The notes under the pieces are model-generated. The model saw nothing but the letters and a program-made list of their open reading frames with translations. It was not told the origin of the DNA and did not search any database. DNA of 64,000 nt from Bacillota bacterium (lineage in GTDB: Bacteria > Bacillota > Clostridia > Christensenellales > Aristaeellaceae). The DNA lies in NCBI GenBank assembly GCA_023416585.1, contig JAEZHM010000042.1, positions 62,001-126,000 of the forward strand, read 5' to 3'. Shown piece by piece: positions 8,492-16,464 of the stretch. A program made the position numbers and the translations under genes. How positions within the stretch are numbered: position 1 is the stretch's first letter; every line of letters starts with the position of its first letter.

Positions 8492-9985
8492 TTATTCCTC
8501 GGCCCAGTGCAGCGACCGGTCCACGGCTTTGTGCCAGCCTTTTAGATAATCTTCCCGCTGCGCCCTGCCCATTTGCGGAACAAACTCCAAGTCCCGCTGC
8601 CAGGCCTTTGACGTTTCCTCCACAGAGCCATATATCCCCACCGCCAGCCCGGCCAATAATGCCGCGCCCAGGGCGGTGGTTTCCATAACAACGGGGCGGA
8701 CTACGGGGATATTCATGATATCCGCCTGAAACTGCATCAAAAAGCTGTTGGCGCTGGCCCCCCCGTCCACCTGCATCCGTGTAGGGCTAAAACCGCAGTC
8801 AGCCGCCATGGCGGTAAGCAAGTCCGCCGACTGGTAGGCGATGGCCTCCAGCGCAGCCCGAACGATATGCGCCCGGCCGGCACCCCGGGTAAGCCCCATA
8901 ATGGTGCCCCGGCTGTACATATCCCACCAAGGCGCTCCCAGGCCCGTAAAGGCGGGCACCAGATATACACCGCCGGTATCCTTTACCGATGCGGCAAGGA
9001 TTTCACTTTCTGCGGCGCTTGAAATCATCTTGAGTTCATCCCGCAGCCACTGGATAGCTGCCCCGCCCATGAACACACTGCCCTCCAGCGCGTAACAGGG
9101 TTTGCCGCCAATACGCCAGGCCATGGTGGTCAAGAGGCCATGCTTGGAAACAACCGGCGTTTCGCCCGTGTTCATCAGCATGAAGCAGCCGGTGCCGTAA
9201 GTGTTCTTGACCATGCCGGCCTTGTGGCAAGCCTGGCCAAACAGCGAGGCGTGCTGATCCCCCGCCATGGCAGCCACGGGGATAGGCCGGCCCAGGATAG
9301 ACGTATCCAGCATGCCGATGACCTGGGAACTGTCCACCACCTGCGGCAGCACCTCTTTTGGAATATCCAGAAGGGACAAAAGTTCCTTGTCCCACTGCTG
9401 GGTCTTGAGGTTGAAGAGCATGGTGCGGCTGGCATTGGTGGCGTCGGTCACATGAGGGCGTCCCTCAACCAGATGCCAGCAAAGAAAGCTGTCCACTGTG
9501 CCGAAACATAGTTCCCCCAGTTCCGCCCGCTTGTGCAGCTTATATGTATCCAATATCCAGGCCAGCTTAGTGCCGGAAAAATAAGCATCCGGAACAAGGC
9601 CGGTCTTTTCTTTAATCAGCCCGGCATTGCCTGAAGCTTTTAAGCGCTCCACATATGGCGCGGTGCGGCGGCACTGCCAAACGATGGCATTGCACACACA
9701 TTCGCCGGTATTGCGGTCCCATACAAGGGTGGTTTCCCGCTGGTTGGTAATGCCTATGGCTGCGATATCCTCAACGGCGATGCCGGACAGCTTTACCGCG
9801 GTCTTCAGTGCCTCAGTCTGTGTTTCCAGGATGCTCCTTGGATCGTGCTCCACCCAGCCGGGCTTGGGATAAATTTGCGGAAACTCGATGCCGTGGGCGG
9901 CCATCACCCGGCCGCTTTCCTCAAACACTACCGCCCGGGAACTGGTAGTTCCCTGGTCCAAGGCAACCAAATACCGCTTGGCCAT
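8492..9985 (-). CDS. glpK: Glycerol kinase
   Basis: Phosphorylates glycerol to sn-glycerol-3-phosphate, 497 residues, FGGY family, two actin-like domains. Motifs: DQGTTSSRAVVF (residue 9), TNQRETTLVWDRNTG (near 79), the glycerol-contact region GLVPDAYFSGTK, GTVDSFLCWHL (near 170), GDQHASLFGQ (near 243), the ATP loop TYGTGCFML (near 262) and VDGGASANSFLMQ (near 400). The start at 9985 has AAGGGGAA upstream. No glycerol facilitator or glpD is adjacent, so it is a stand-alone gene. The terminator at 10018-10083 isolates it from the gene upstream. Confidence 0.97.
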   Translation of the reverse strand: MAKRYLVALDQGTTSSRAVVFEESGRVMAAHGIEFPQIYPKPGWVEHDPRSILETQTEALKTAVKLSGIAVEDIAAIGITNQRETTLVWDRNTGECVCNAIVWQCRRTAPYVERLKASGNAGLIKEKTGLVPDAYFSGTKLAWILDTYKLHKRAELGELCFGTVDSFLCWHLVEGRPHVTDATNASRTMLFNLKTQQWDKELLSLLDIPKEVLPQVVDSSQVIGMLDTSILGRPIPVAAMAGDQHASLFGQACHKAGMVKNTYGTGCFMLMNTGETPVVSKHGLLTTMAWRIGGKPCYALEGSVFMGGAAIQWLRDELKMISSAAESEILAASVKDTGGVYLVPAFTGLGAPWWDMYSRGTIMGLTRGAGRAHIVRAALEAIAYQSADLLTAMAADCGFSPTRMQVDGGASANSFLMQFQADIMNIPVVRPVVMETTALGAALLAGLAVGIYGSVEETSKAWQRDLEFVPQMGRAQREDYLKGWHKAVDRSLHWAEE

Positions 9986-10017
9986 ATGCGCTTCCCCTTT
10001 TCTTTTGTTCATTCCAC

Positions 10018-10083
10018 AAAAACGGAGCCGCCCGGAAGCAAAGGCATGTTGTGCCTTAAAACCTGCCGGATGGCCCCGTTTTC
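10018..10083 (-). terminator. Terminator of the PQQ-like protein gene
   Basis: On the minus strand ACGGGGCC-TCCGG (10079-10066) pairs with CCGGG-GGCTCCGT (10034-10022), enclosing a second small hairpin (AAGGC / GCCTT), then five T. It lies 8 bases past the stop codon at 10091. Confidence 0.85.
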
Positions 10084-10090
10084 ATTTTGC

Positions 10091-12865
10091 TTATTTGATC
10101 TTTATACCGTAAATTTTGCTTACGCCCTTGCCGCTGGTACCCACCACCAGCATATCGTTATATACAGCGGGAGAACCGATGATGGCGCCATCCAGCTGGA
10201 TGCTGTTCATGACGACGCCGGTCTGCCCATCCATCAATTGCAGCACACCTTTGCTGTCGCCCTGAATGATCCAGGCATCGCCATTTTCGTTGTACACGGC
10301 CACGGGGGAGCTCCAGCTGTAACTGGACATGGGCTGCTGCCATACCACATGGCCCGATTTTTTATCAAGGGCGATGATCTGGCCACCCTCGGGCGTCTTA
10401 GCCACGGTGAAGATTACCAGATTGCCAATGCTCCGCTGGCCGACCACAGGTGATGCCATGCAGCCGCCGGCTTCGTTTGTATCATATGCCACGTTCACCG
10501 TGTAAGGCCATTCCTGCTCGCCGGTAAGAGCGTTCAGGCGGCGGATGGTGCAAATGCCATCCTTGCCCTGCTCCTTGACAGTGTTCCCGGTGTACAGCGC
10601 CAGCGTGCCATCCTCATCAAAATCCAAAGCGACGGTGGCGTCCGTATTGTCATCGGTTTCCACGGCCCAAACAGGCTTCATGGTGTTCACGTCCACGCAC
10701 TGCAATATGCCAGCGGCGTCGGCATAGTAAGCATAATTACCGTACATGGCCACGCTGCCGTCAATACCGGTCTTCGTGTTCTGCTGCTTGGATGTTTTTG
10801 CCTTATAGGAAGAAATCTTGGGACTTACATCCAGCTTAGATTTGCTCAAATCAAATGTGGTGTTCAGTGAAACGGTATAGAGCATGCCGTTTCCCCCGGC
10901 GATGATCATCGTATCACTGCTCCGGTCCAGCAGGGAGGAACCATTAAACGCGCCATTTGCCCAATAGGCGTTCTTGTCCCTGCCGTTTAGGAACATCAGT
11001 TGCTTTTGATCTATGAGGTTGAACAGGAAGAAGCCTATTTCCCCTGTCGTATTATTGATCTTGCTGATGGCCTGGCCAACAGAGAGCATGGGCATGCCCC
11101 TGGGATCGACGGAGACGGAGCCTTTCAAAGGATAGCCCACATTGATGGGATCGCGGGTGGGCTGCCCGTCGGCCAGATCCAGGAAGTAGATCTTTCCATC
11201 CTGGGAAGCCAGTATGACTTCCTTCAAAGCGGTGATAGCCTTTTTCTCATCCGTCAGGTTCATCATCTCGCGGATTTCCTTGGTCCACTTGACGATTGCC
11301 GGCTGCCCCGTCCAGCCCGCGCCATAATAAGATGCGATGCCACTCATAGGCGCGCTCCAGGCTACTTCCAGCTTGTTTTCCTGTACGTCCACTGTGCCAT
11401 ACGCCGCATTCTGGCGGAAGGGGCCGCCGCGGAATGTGAGCACTGCGCCGGACCATGCTGCATAATCGGCCGGGCCGTTCATTTTAACGGGCACCGCGCG
11501 TTCATACTCGTTTGTGGCCTTTGTCCCGTTATAAATCTTGGTGGTAAGCTTCAATTGGCTGGGATCGGTGCCTTCCGCCGCGCCCGCCGTCATGAAAGGC
11601 ATGGGAGTAGGGCTGGGACTGGGAACAGGCGTAGGTTCCGGTGTGGCGGTAGGCTCGGGGGTGGGTTTTGGTGTTTCGGTAGGCTGCGGCGTATCGGTCG
11701 GCTCCTCCGTTGGCTCTTCTGTAGGCACCTGCGTGGGAGCGGGCGTTTGTGCATCCTTTCGCTCTTCCGTTGCGGAAGGAGGAGGCGTCTGGGTTGCCAC
11801 AACAGGCGTTTCCGTAGGCGTCACAATAGGCGCGCCGATGCTCACCTGCACCGTCTTGCCGCTGTCAAGCCAATTCCCCTCAGAAAGCACCTGGGCCGAC
11901 ATCTGGCCGGAATAAGCATCCTTCAATGACAGCTTCAAAGACCAGATGATCCTTTTTTCCTCGCTCACCAGGGGAGCCTTCTGCTCCACCAGCGTTTGGC
12001 CCTGAGCATCCATGACACGGACGCTTTCCGCCGTCTTGGTGGTAGAAATGGTAAAAGACAACTCCACCGGCGCCGTCTGGCTGGAGGGGGAAGCGAGTTG
12101 GAAATCCAGCACCTGGGCGGGTTCCTTCACATCCGGCGCAATAATATTCTTTACGCTCTTATAAAAATTCCCGACCTCTTCTGTGATGGTTTGCTTCACA
12201 TCGTTGAGCGTGTTGATGATACCGCCGCTTTGCGAATCATCCCTTGCCGGCAGCACGAAATACAGCCCGCCAAGGAAAAGCGCAGCAATCAACACCAGGG
12301 CCAAAAGGACCATCAGGCCCGCACGGCCACGGCGGGGCGCATCCTCCTCTTCCTCTTCCAGGTAGGAAGGCACCGGCTGGGACTGCCTTGGCCTGGCGGG
12401 AGCGAATTCCTCCTGCCTGGAGGTGCGGGCATAATTGGCGCCAGGCGCTTGGGGCCTGCCCTGCCCATACATCGGTCCATTATCCATTGGCGTACGTGGC
12501 GCAGGTCCCGGCACCCGCACAGGGGGCGTAGCCATACGGGGCGCTTCCCGCTCCTGCATGTCCATTTCGGTACTGGCATGCCGCTGGGAGCGGCGATGCC
12601 GCTCAAGCCCCTGTGAGGGAAGCGCCATGGAATCGCTGCCGCCGGACATTTCTTCCGGAGAGCGGCTGACGCGTTTGCTCACATACTGAGTCTGGGCAGG
12701 AACGTACCGCGGCGCAGGCTCCCCACTTACGGGCATACGGCCACGGTCCGCACGCTGGGCTATGTCTTGCCTCATCCCTTGAGGAGGAGGCACCTGTTCT
12801 GCTTTTTCATACATCGCTCGAGCCGGTATACGGCCCTTCAGGCGATTTTGTTCATTATCGCTCAA
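10091..12865 (-). CDS. Membrane-anchored PQQ-like beta-propeller protein with Thr/Pro stalk
   Basis: 924 residues if translation starts at the TTG at 12865, which follows AAAAGGAG by nine bases. The GTG at 12901 falls at the predicted transcription start and is unlikely. Order of parts: an Arg/Pro/Gln-rich disordered N-terminus (about 1-185), one transmembrane helix (GLMVLLALVLIAALFLGGLY), an extracytoplasmic beta region (about 245-345), a Thr/Pro/Glu-rich stalk of about 70 residues with repeated TPEP/TEEPT units, then about 500 residues of PQQ-like propeller repeats (for example GSVAMYGNYAYYADAAGIL and SKGVLQLMDGQTGVV). It is probably a cell-surface or envelope sensor or scaffold. No catalytic motif was seen and no function is assigned. 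Confidence 0.82.
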   Translation of the reverse strand: MSDNEQNRLKGRIPARAMYEKAEQVPPPQGMRQDIAQRADRGRMPVSGEPAPRYVPAQTQYVSKRVSRSPEEMSGGSDSMALPSQGLERHRRSQRHASTEMDMQEREAPRMATPPVRVPGPAPRTPMDNGPMYGQGRPQAPGANYARTSRQEEFAPARPRQSQPVPSYLEEEEEDAPRRGRAGLMVLLALVLIAALFLGGLYFVLPARDDSQSGGIINTLNDVKQTITEEVGNFYKSVKNIIAPDVKEPAQVLDFQLASPSSQTAPVELSFTISTTKTAESVRVMDAQGQTLVEQKAPLVSEEKRIIWSLKLSLKDAYSGQMSAQVLSEGNWLDSGKTVQVSIGAPIVTPTETPVVATQTPPPSATEERKDAQTPAPTQVPTEEPTEEPTDTPQPTETPKPTPEPTATPEPTPVPSPSPTPMPFMTAGAAEGTDPSQLKLTTKIYNGTKATNEYERAVPVKMNGPADYAAWSGAVLTFRGGPFRQNAAYGTVDVQENKLEVAWSAPMSGIASYYGAGWTGQPAIVKWTKEIREMMNLTDEKKAITALKEVILASQDGKIYFLDLADGQPTRDPINVGYPLKGSVSVDPRGMPMLSVGQAISKINNTTGEIGFFLFNLIDQKQLMFLNGRDKNAYWANGAFNGSSLLDRSSDTMIIAGGNGMLYTVSLNTTFDLSKSKLDVSPKISSYKAKTSKQQNTKTGIDGSVAMYGNYAYYADAAGILQCVDVNTMKPVWAVETDDNTDATVALDFDEDGTLALYTGNTVKEQGKDGICTIRRLNALTGEQEWPYTVNVAYDTNEAGGCMASPVVGQRSIGNLVIFTVAKTPEGGQIIALDKKSGHVVWQQPMSSYSWSSPVAVYNENGDAWIIQGDSKGVLQLMDGQTGVVMNSIQLDGAIIGSPAVYNDMLVVGTSGKGVSKIYGIKIK

Positions 12866-12907
12866 AACACGGCACTCCTTTTCACTTCGAACCAGCTTCA
12901 CCTATCT

Positions 12908-12936
12908 ATTATACAAAATGTTCCGTTTATCCACAA
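12908..12936 (-). promoter_or_regulatory. Promoter of the PQQ-like protein gene
   Basis: Minus-strand TTGTGG (12936-12931), 17-base spacer, TATAAT (12913-12908). The predicted start of transcription near 12900 supports the TTG start codon at 12865. The rest of 12937-13043 holds nothing recognisable. Confidence 0.7.
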
Positions 12937-13043
12937 GCAAAATTCATTCTTACTTGTAAATAATCAATCCTGTCCCAATGGAAATCGTTCCCAAGGTAGA
13001 GAAGTTTTATCCTGATACGGCAAATTGGTGGCAGTCGAACAGC

Positions 13044-14006
13044 TTAAGCCCCTGCTTGTTCACCCAAAATGGGCAGAAAATGTGTATTGGTCCAGCGCTC
13101 CAATGCTCCCGGGAACCACTCTTCCTTATACACACTTTCCCCGAAAGTGCATACGTACAACAGAATACCAAGGCAGATGAACGGGTCAACGTAACGCCTT
13201 TCCACACGGATATTCGCCACGCTCTCATACCCCTCAAAGATCGCGGCCTGCTGCCAGGGCTCCGTATAGTGGGAAGCCAATCCGCCCAAATCCATATAGT
13301 AGTAGCCATATCCCCACAATCCGAAATCGATGGGGGCCACGCAATTTCCGCACAACAGCATGTTGGATTTGGAAAGATCCGAATGAACGACGCCAAACGC
13401 ATGATCCATCCGGTCCAGCTCCGCCATCCGCCGTTTTATTTCCAAAAGGCAGGCGGTCATCCCTTCCACAAATTTGGAAGCTATGATGTTTGCCCGTTCC
13501 ATATCCTGAAATTTCCCGATCATTCTATCCATAAGCGGCTTGTCATAATCATGGCCTGCGGGAGCAGGAAGTTCAGAACAAGTTTGTAAGCAGTGGTGCA
13601 TACAAGCCGTCATGCGGCCCACATCATGCAAAAGGTCCGGAGTGATTTCCGCATTTTCCAGGGTGCTGCCCTCAAGCCATGTGAGCAGCGTGGCATATTC
13701 CCCGCCGGAAAGCTTTGTCAGCATTTCGCCTTCCATGTTTTTCACTGGATTCTGTATAAGAACGTCCGTATACGCATTCAGGGCTGTCAGAATACGCAAT
13801 TCTCCCCGCAAAGCCGCTTCCTTATTCTGCAAAAATATGGATTGGGAAAAGCCCTCCCGCGGCCTGTGTATGCGCAGGACATAAGCATTGTCAGCCCCAT
13901 CCGTTACCTTCCAGGTTGCGTTTTCATTGTGGCGGATCAATGCTGCGGAAGGGTTTTTCAGCTGATAAAGGGACAGTGCTTCCTTAAGCTTCGGTTCAAG
14001 ATTCAT
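13044..14006 (-). CDS. Phosphotransferase (aminoglycoside phosphotransferase / choline kinase fold)
   Basis: 320 residues, protein-kinase-like fold. The catalytic loop HSDLSKSNML (near residue 223) and the metal-binding IDFG (near 240) are both intact. The N-lobe contains NENATWKV and YVLRIHRP, consistent with ATP binding. The family includes small-molecule kinases acting on homoserine, choline, aminoglycosides, methylthioribose or fructosamine; nothing here singles out a substrate. The start follows GGAGGAAGT. It is the last gene of the run purA - amidohydrolase - hisH - hisF, 30 bases after hisF, and may share their transcript. An antibiotic-resistance role is possible but unsupported. Confidence 0.85.
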   Translation of the reverse strand: MNLEPKLKEALSLYQLKNPSAALIRHNENATWKVTDGADNAYVLRIHRPREGFSQSIFLQNKEAALRGELRILTALNAYTDVLIQNPVKNMEGEMLTKLSGGEYATLLTWLEGSTLENAEITPDLLHDVGRMTACMHHCLQTCSELPAPAGHDYDKPLMDRMIGKFQDMERANIIASKFVEGMTACLLEIKRRMAELDRMDHAFGVVHSDLSKSNMLLCGNCVAPIDFGLWGYGYYYMDLGGLASHYTEPWQQAAIFEGYESVANIRVERRYVDPFICLGILLYVCTFGESVYKEEWFPGALERWTNTHFLPILGEQAGA

Positions 14007-14036
14007 ACTTCCTCCGTGAGCGGAAAGCTAAGTTTG

Positions 14037-14801
14037 TCAAGTCTTAAGCCGAACCGGCACATCCTCGCCGCGAAGGTACTCCTTCAGGGCCTTTATCGTA
14101 AGTGTCCGGAAATGGAAAAGCGTGGCGGCCAACGCCGCGTCGGCACCACCCTCCAAGAGCACATCCCGGAAATGGCGCATGTTTCCCGCGCCGCCGGAGG
14201 CGATCACAGGCACGCCCACCGCTTCGGCAACAGCCTTTGTGACAGGAAGGTCAAAGCCCTCCCCCACACCGTCGGTGTCCATGCTGGTGAGCAATATTTC
14301 CCCCGCTCCCCTTCGCACGCCCTCCACGGCCCAATCCAAAGCATCCCTGCCGGTGTTTATCCGGCCGCCGTTGATATATACATCCCAGCCGCTGCCTAAC
14401 CGGCTCTTCACATCCATGGCCAGCACAATGCACTGGCTGCCAAAGCGCAGAGCCGCTTCCTCAATGAAATCCGGATTCTTCACCGCCGGGCTGTTGACGG
14501 ACACCTTATCCGCCCCCAGGCGCAATAGATCCCGGATTTGCGTAAGGTCTGATATGCCGCCGCCCACAGTAAATGGAATGAACACCTGCTCTGCAACGCG
14601 GGAGGTCACCTCCATCATAGTTCCCCGTCCCTCGTGGGAGGCGTTTATGTCGAGCAGCACCAGTTCATCCGCGCCCTGCCCGTTGTACCACACGGCGGCT
14701 TCCACCGGATCGCCGGCGTCGCGGATGTTCACGAAGTTGACTCCCTTCACGACCCGGCCATCCCTGATATCCAAACATGGTATAATACGCTTCAAAAGCA
14801 T
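14037..14801 (-). CDS. hisF: Imidazole glycerol phosphate synthase, cyclase subunit
   Basis: Makes IGP and AICAR from PRFAR using ammonia from HisH; 254 residues, beta/alpha barrel. Catalytic aspartates are in CLDIRDG (residue 11) and LAMDVK (near 130). Phosphate-binding glycines are in TVGGGI (near 80) and ASGGAG (near 203). Both length and motifs are canonical, which argues for histidine synthesis rather than a sugar-amidation paralogue. It starts 2 bases after the hisH stop. No other his gene is in the window. Confidence 0.97.
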   Translation of the reverse strand: MLLKRIIPCLDIRDGRVVKGVNFVNIRDAGDPVEAAVWYNGQGADELVLLDINASHEGRGTMMEVTSRVAEQVFIPFTVGGGISDLTQIRDLLRLGADKVSVNSPAVKNPDFIEEAALRFGSQCIVLAMDVKSRLGSGWDVYINGGRINTGRDALDWAVEGVRRGAGEILLTSMDTDGVGEGFDLPVTKAVAEAVGVPVIASGGAGNMRHFRDVLLEGGADAALAATLFHFRTLTIKALKEYLRGEDVPVRLKT

Positions 14802-14803
14802 TC

Positions 14804-15607
14804 TCAGGCCTCCTTCGCACCATACTGCGCTTCGCTTGTACGGTGTTCTGCATTGTCGCTCTGCTCCAATGCTAAAGGCCCGCTACGCACCTCCATCTGG
14901 CTCAATCGTCGCATCGCTTCGCTGCCGCTAGCGCTGCTCGTTTCGCCAGCCTCCTCCACACCGCCCATATCCGCCACTGGCGGGGGCAGTGTTCCGGAGC
15001 CCTTCGGTGGATTCCAGGCGGCAAAGCGCCTGAGCATATTCAGGCCATCTTCCCCGCTTTTTTCCGGATGGAACTGGGCAGCCACCACCGTACCCTTTTG
15101 TGCAACGGCGGTAAACGGTATGCCGTAAAGGGCGGTAGCCGCCGTCCATTCGGGGCAGATGCCGGCCATCAGATAGGAGTGCACAAAATACACGCAAGGA
15201 CTCTGCCCCGCGTCAAACAGCACGCAATCCTTCGTGTCCAGCGTATTCCAACCCATGTGGGGGATTTTCAGGCCCATCTCCGGGAAGCGGGTGATGGTGC
15301 CCGGCAATAGCCCAAGCCCCTCATAATGCCCGTTTTCCTCGCTGGCCTCGAACATAAGCTGCATGCCAAGGCAGATGCCAAGAAAGGGAATCTTCCGCTT
15401 GGCAACTTCCAGCGCCGCCTCATACAGCCCGGTTTCCCTCAAACGCGCCATGGCGTCCCGGAAGGCGCCTACCCCCGGCAGCACCACATGGTCCGCCTTA
15501 AGAACCACATCCTGATCATCCGTGACTTCCGCCTGATAGCCCAAGTATTCAAACGCCTTTTGAACGCTGCGCAGGTTGCCCATGCCGTAATCCATGATGG
15601 CGATCAT
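14804..15607 (-). CDS. hisH: Imidazole glycerol phosphate synthase, glutaminase subunit, with repeat-encoded C-terminal tail
   Basis: Class-I glutamine amidotransferase feeding ammonia to HisF, 267 residues. The nucleophile cysteine is in GICLGMQL (near residue 80) and the catalytic His-Glu pair in FHPEKSG (near 188). The family usually ends near residue 200-205. Here about 65 extra residues follow the NMLRRFAAW helix, Pro/Ser/Glu/Ala-rich and without fold character. The bases encoding part of the tail (14893-15008) match a repeat copy beyond pheT (24812-24916), so the tail was probably acquired by repeat insertion at the 3' end with the frame kept open. Enzyme function is likely retained. 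Confidence 0.95.
   Translation of the reverse strand: MIAIMDYGMGNLRSVQKAFEYLGYQAEVTDDQDVVLKADHVVLPGVGAFRDAMARLRETGLYEAALEVAKRKIPFLGICLGMQLMFEASEENGHYEGLGLLPGTITRFPEMGLKIPHMGWNTLDTKDCVLFDAGQSPCVYFVHSYLMAGICPEWTAATALYGIPFTAVAQKGTVVAAQFHPEKSGEDGLNMLRRFAAWNPPKGSGTLPPPVADMGGVEEAGETSSASGSEAMRRLSQMEVRSGPLALEQSDNAEHRTSEAQYGAKEA
14893..15008 (-). repeat. Dispersed repeat, copy A, inside the hisH 3' end
   Basis: About 110 bases resembling 24812-24916 by eye. Shared blocks (plus strand) include GGCTCAATCG, GTTTCGCC followed by GCCTCCTCC, and TATCC followed by CCACTG. Encoded peptides also match (GGVEEAGET here, GGAEEAGET in copy B), so both copies lie in the same sense relative to the gene they follow. 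Confidence 0.75.
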
Positions 15608-15619
15608 AAGAAGCCTCCC

Positions 15620-16411
15620 TCAGGCGATGAGACAAAGCAAGTTCGCTGCATTTTGATATAGTATCTTTTCCATGTCCGTGAGCGAAAAGCCCAGTGCCCA
15701 TAGGCGGTTCAGCTCCTCCGATGGCGTCCACATAGGGTAGTCAGTGCCGAAAAGCACCCTGTCCACGCCATAGTGTAAGACGACATCCCTGGCCGTCTCC
15801 GGGGAGATGGCATACAGGCTGGAAGAAGTGTCCACCCATACGTTGGGGCGCCCGGCCAAAATAAGGTGGGCATTCTCCCACTGCGACCATCCCCCAAGGT
15901 GGGCGCAGATGGTTTGCATACGGGGAAACCTGTCCAATACTTTTGCCATGCGCTCGGGCCGGCTGGTTTCATAGCGCCTGTCGCCTGTGTGGATGAGCAG
16001 CGGCATGCGCCCCTCGATGGCTTCGTAGATGGGGTACGCTTTTTCATCATCTATATTGAAATGCTGAAAATCCGGATGCAGCTTCAGGCCTTTCAAACCG
16101 AGGCTCATAGCCCTGTCGATTTCAGAAGCGATATGCGGATGGTCAGGGTGCATGGTGGCAAAGCCTATCAGGTTTTCATTCTCCTTTACCGCACCGGCGA
16201 TAAAATCATTGATGCGGGTCACCTTTTCCCAGGTGACGGCTACAGAGTGCACAGCCATCTTCGTGATTCCCGCCGCCGCCTCCTCTCTCAAAAGCGTTCT
16301 CAGCGTACCGTCGTGATGCACGGGGAGGCGATAAAATTCCCCGATCGATTCGGAAGCTTTTTGAGCGATAATATCGGGATAAATATGCGCGTGGATATCC
16401 AGGATAGGCAT
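15620..16411 (-). CDS. Amidohydrolase-2 family metal-dependent hydrolase
   Basis: 263 residues, TIM-barrel hydrolase of the ACMSD/amidohydrolase-2 group. Metal-site motifs: DIHAHIYP at residue 5, LKLHPDFQ near 110, ICAHLGGW near 168 and the late aspartate in LFGTDYPMW near 219. Members hydrolyse or decarboxylate ring compounds; the substrate here is unknown. It lies 12 bases upstream of hisH and about 50 bases downstream of purA, in the same direction. No functional link to purine or histidine metabolism can be shown beyond the neighbourhood. Confidence 0.87.
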   Translation of the reverse strand: MPILDIHAHIYPDIIAQKASESIGEFYRLPVHHDGTLRTLLREEAAAGITKMAVHSVAVTWEKVTRINDFIAGAVKENENLIGFATMHPDHPHIASEIDRAMSLGLKGLKLHPDFQHFNIDDEKAYPIYEAIEGRMPLLIHTGDRRYETSRPERMAKVLDRFPRMQTICAHLGGWSQWENAHLILAGRPNVWVDTSSSLYAISPETARDVVLHYGVDRVLFGTDYPMWTPSEELNRLWALGFSLTDMEKILYQNAANLLCLIA

Positions 16412-16433
16412 TTTCTCCTCCAGATAGCCATAA

Positions 16434-16457
16434 GGGCGCCGGCGTTTGCCGGCACCC
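16434..16457 (-). terminator. Hairpin after purA
   Basis: Ten-bp arms (GGGTGCCGGC and GCCGGCGCCC on the minus strand, one G-T pair) with a 4-base loop, followed only by TTAT. It lies in the purA-amidohydrolase gap. The weak T tract suggests partial termination or mRNA end protection. Confidence 0.5.
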
Positions 16458-16464
16458 CTTTGTG

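Noticed and set aside
11000..11929. Long open frame opposite the PQQ-like gene, 309 codons
   Set aside because: It is antisense to the Thr/Pro-rich stalk and propeller; the Gly/Arg/Val low-complexity peptide simply mirrors the sense codons. No ribosome site or family motif.
13044..14006. Calling the phosphotransferase an aminoglycoside resistance gene
   Set aside because: Only general kinase-fold motifs are visible and the setting is housekeeping; the fold covers many metabolic kinases.
14037..15607. HisF-HisH as sugar-amidating homologues of surface-glycan clusters
   Set aside because: HisF keeps canonical catalytic residues and length and no nucleotide-sugar genes are nearby; histidine synthesis is the simpler reading.
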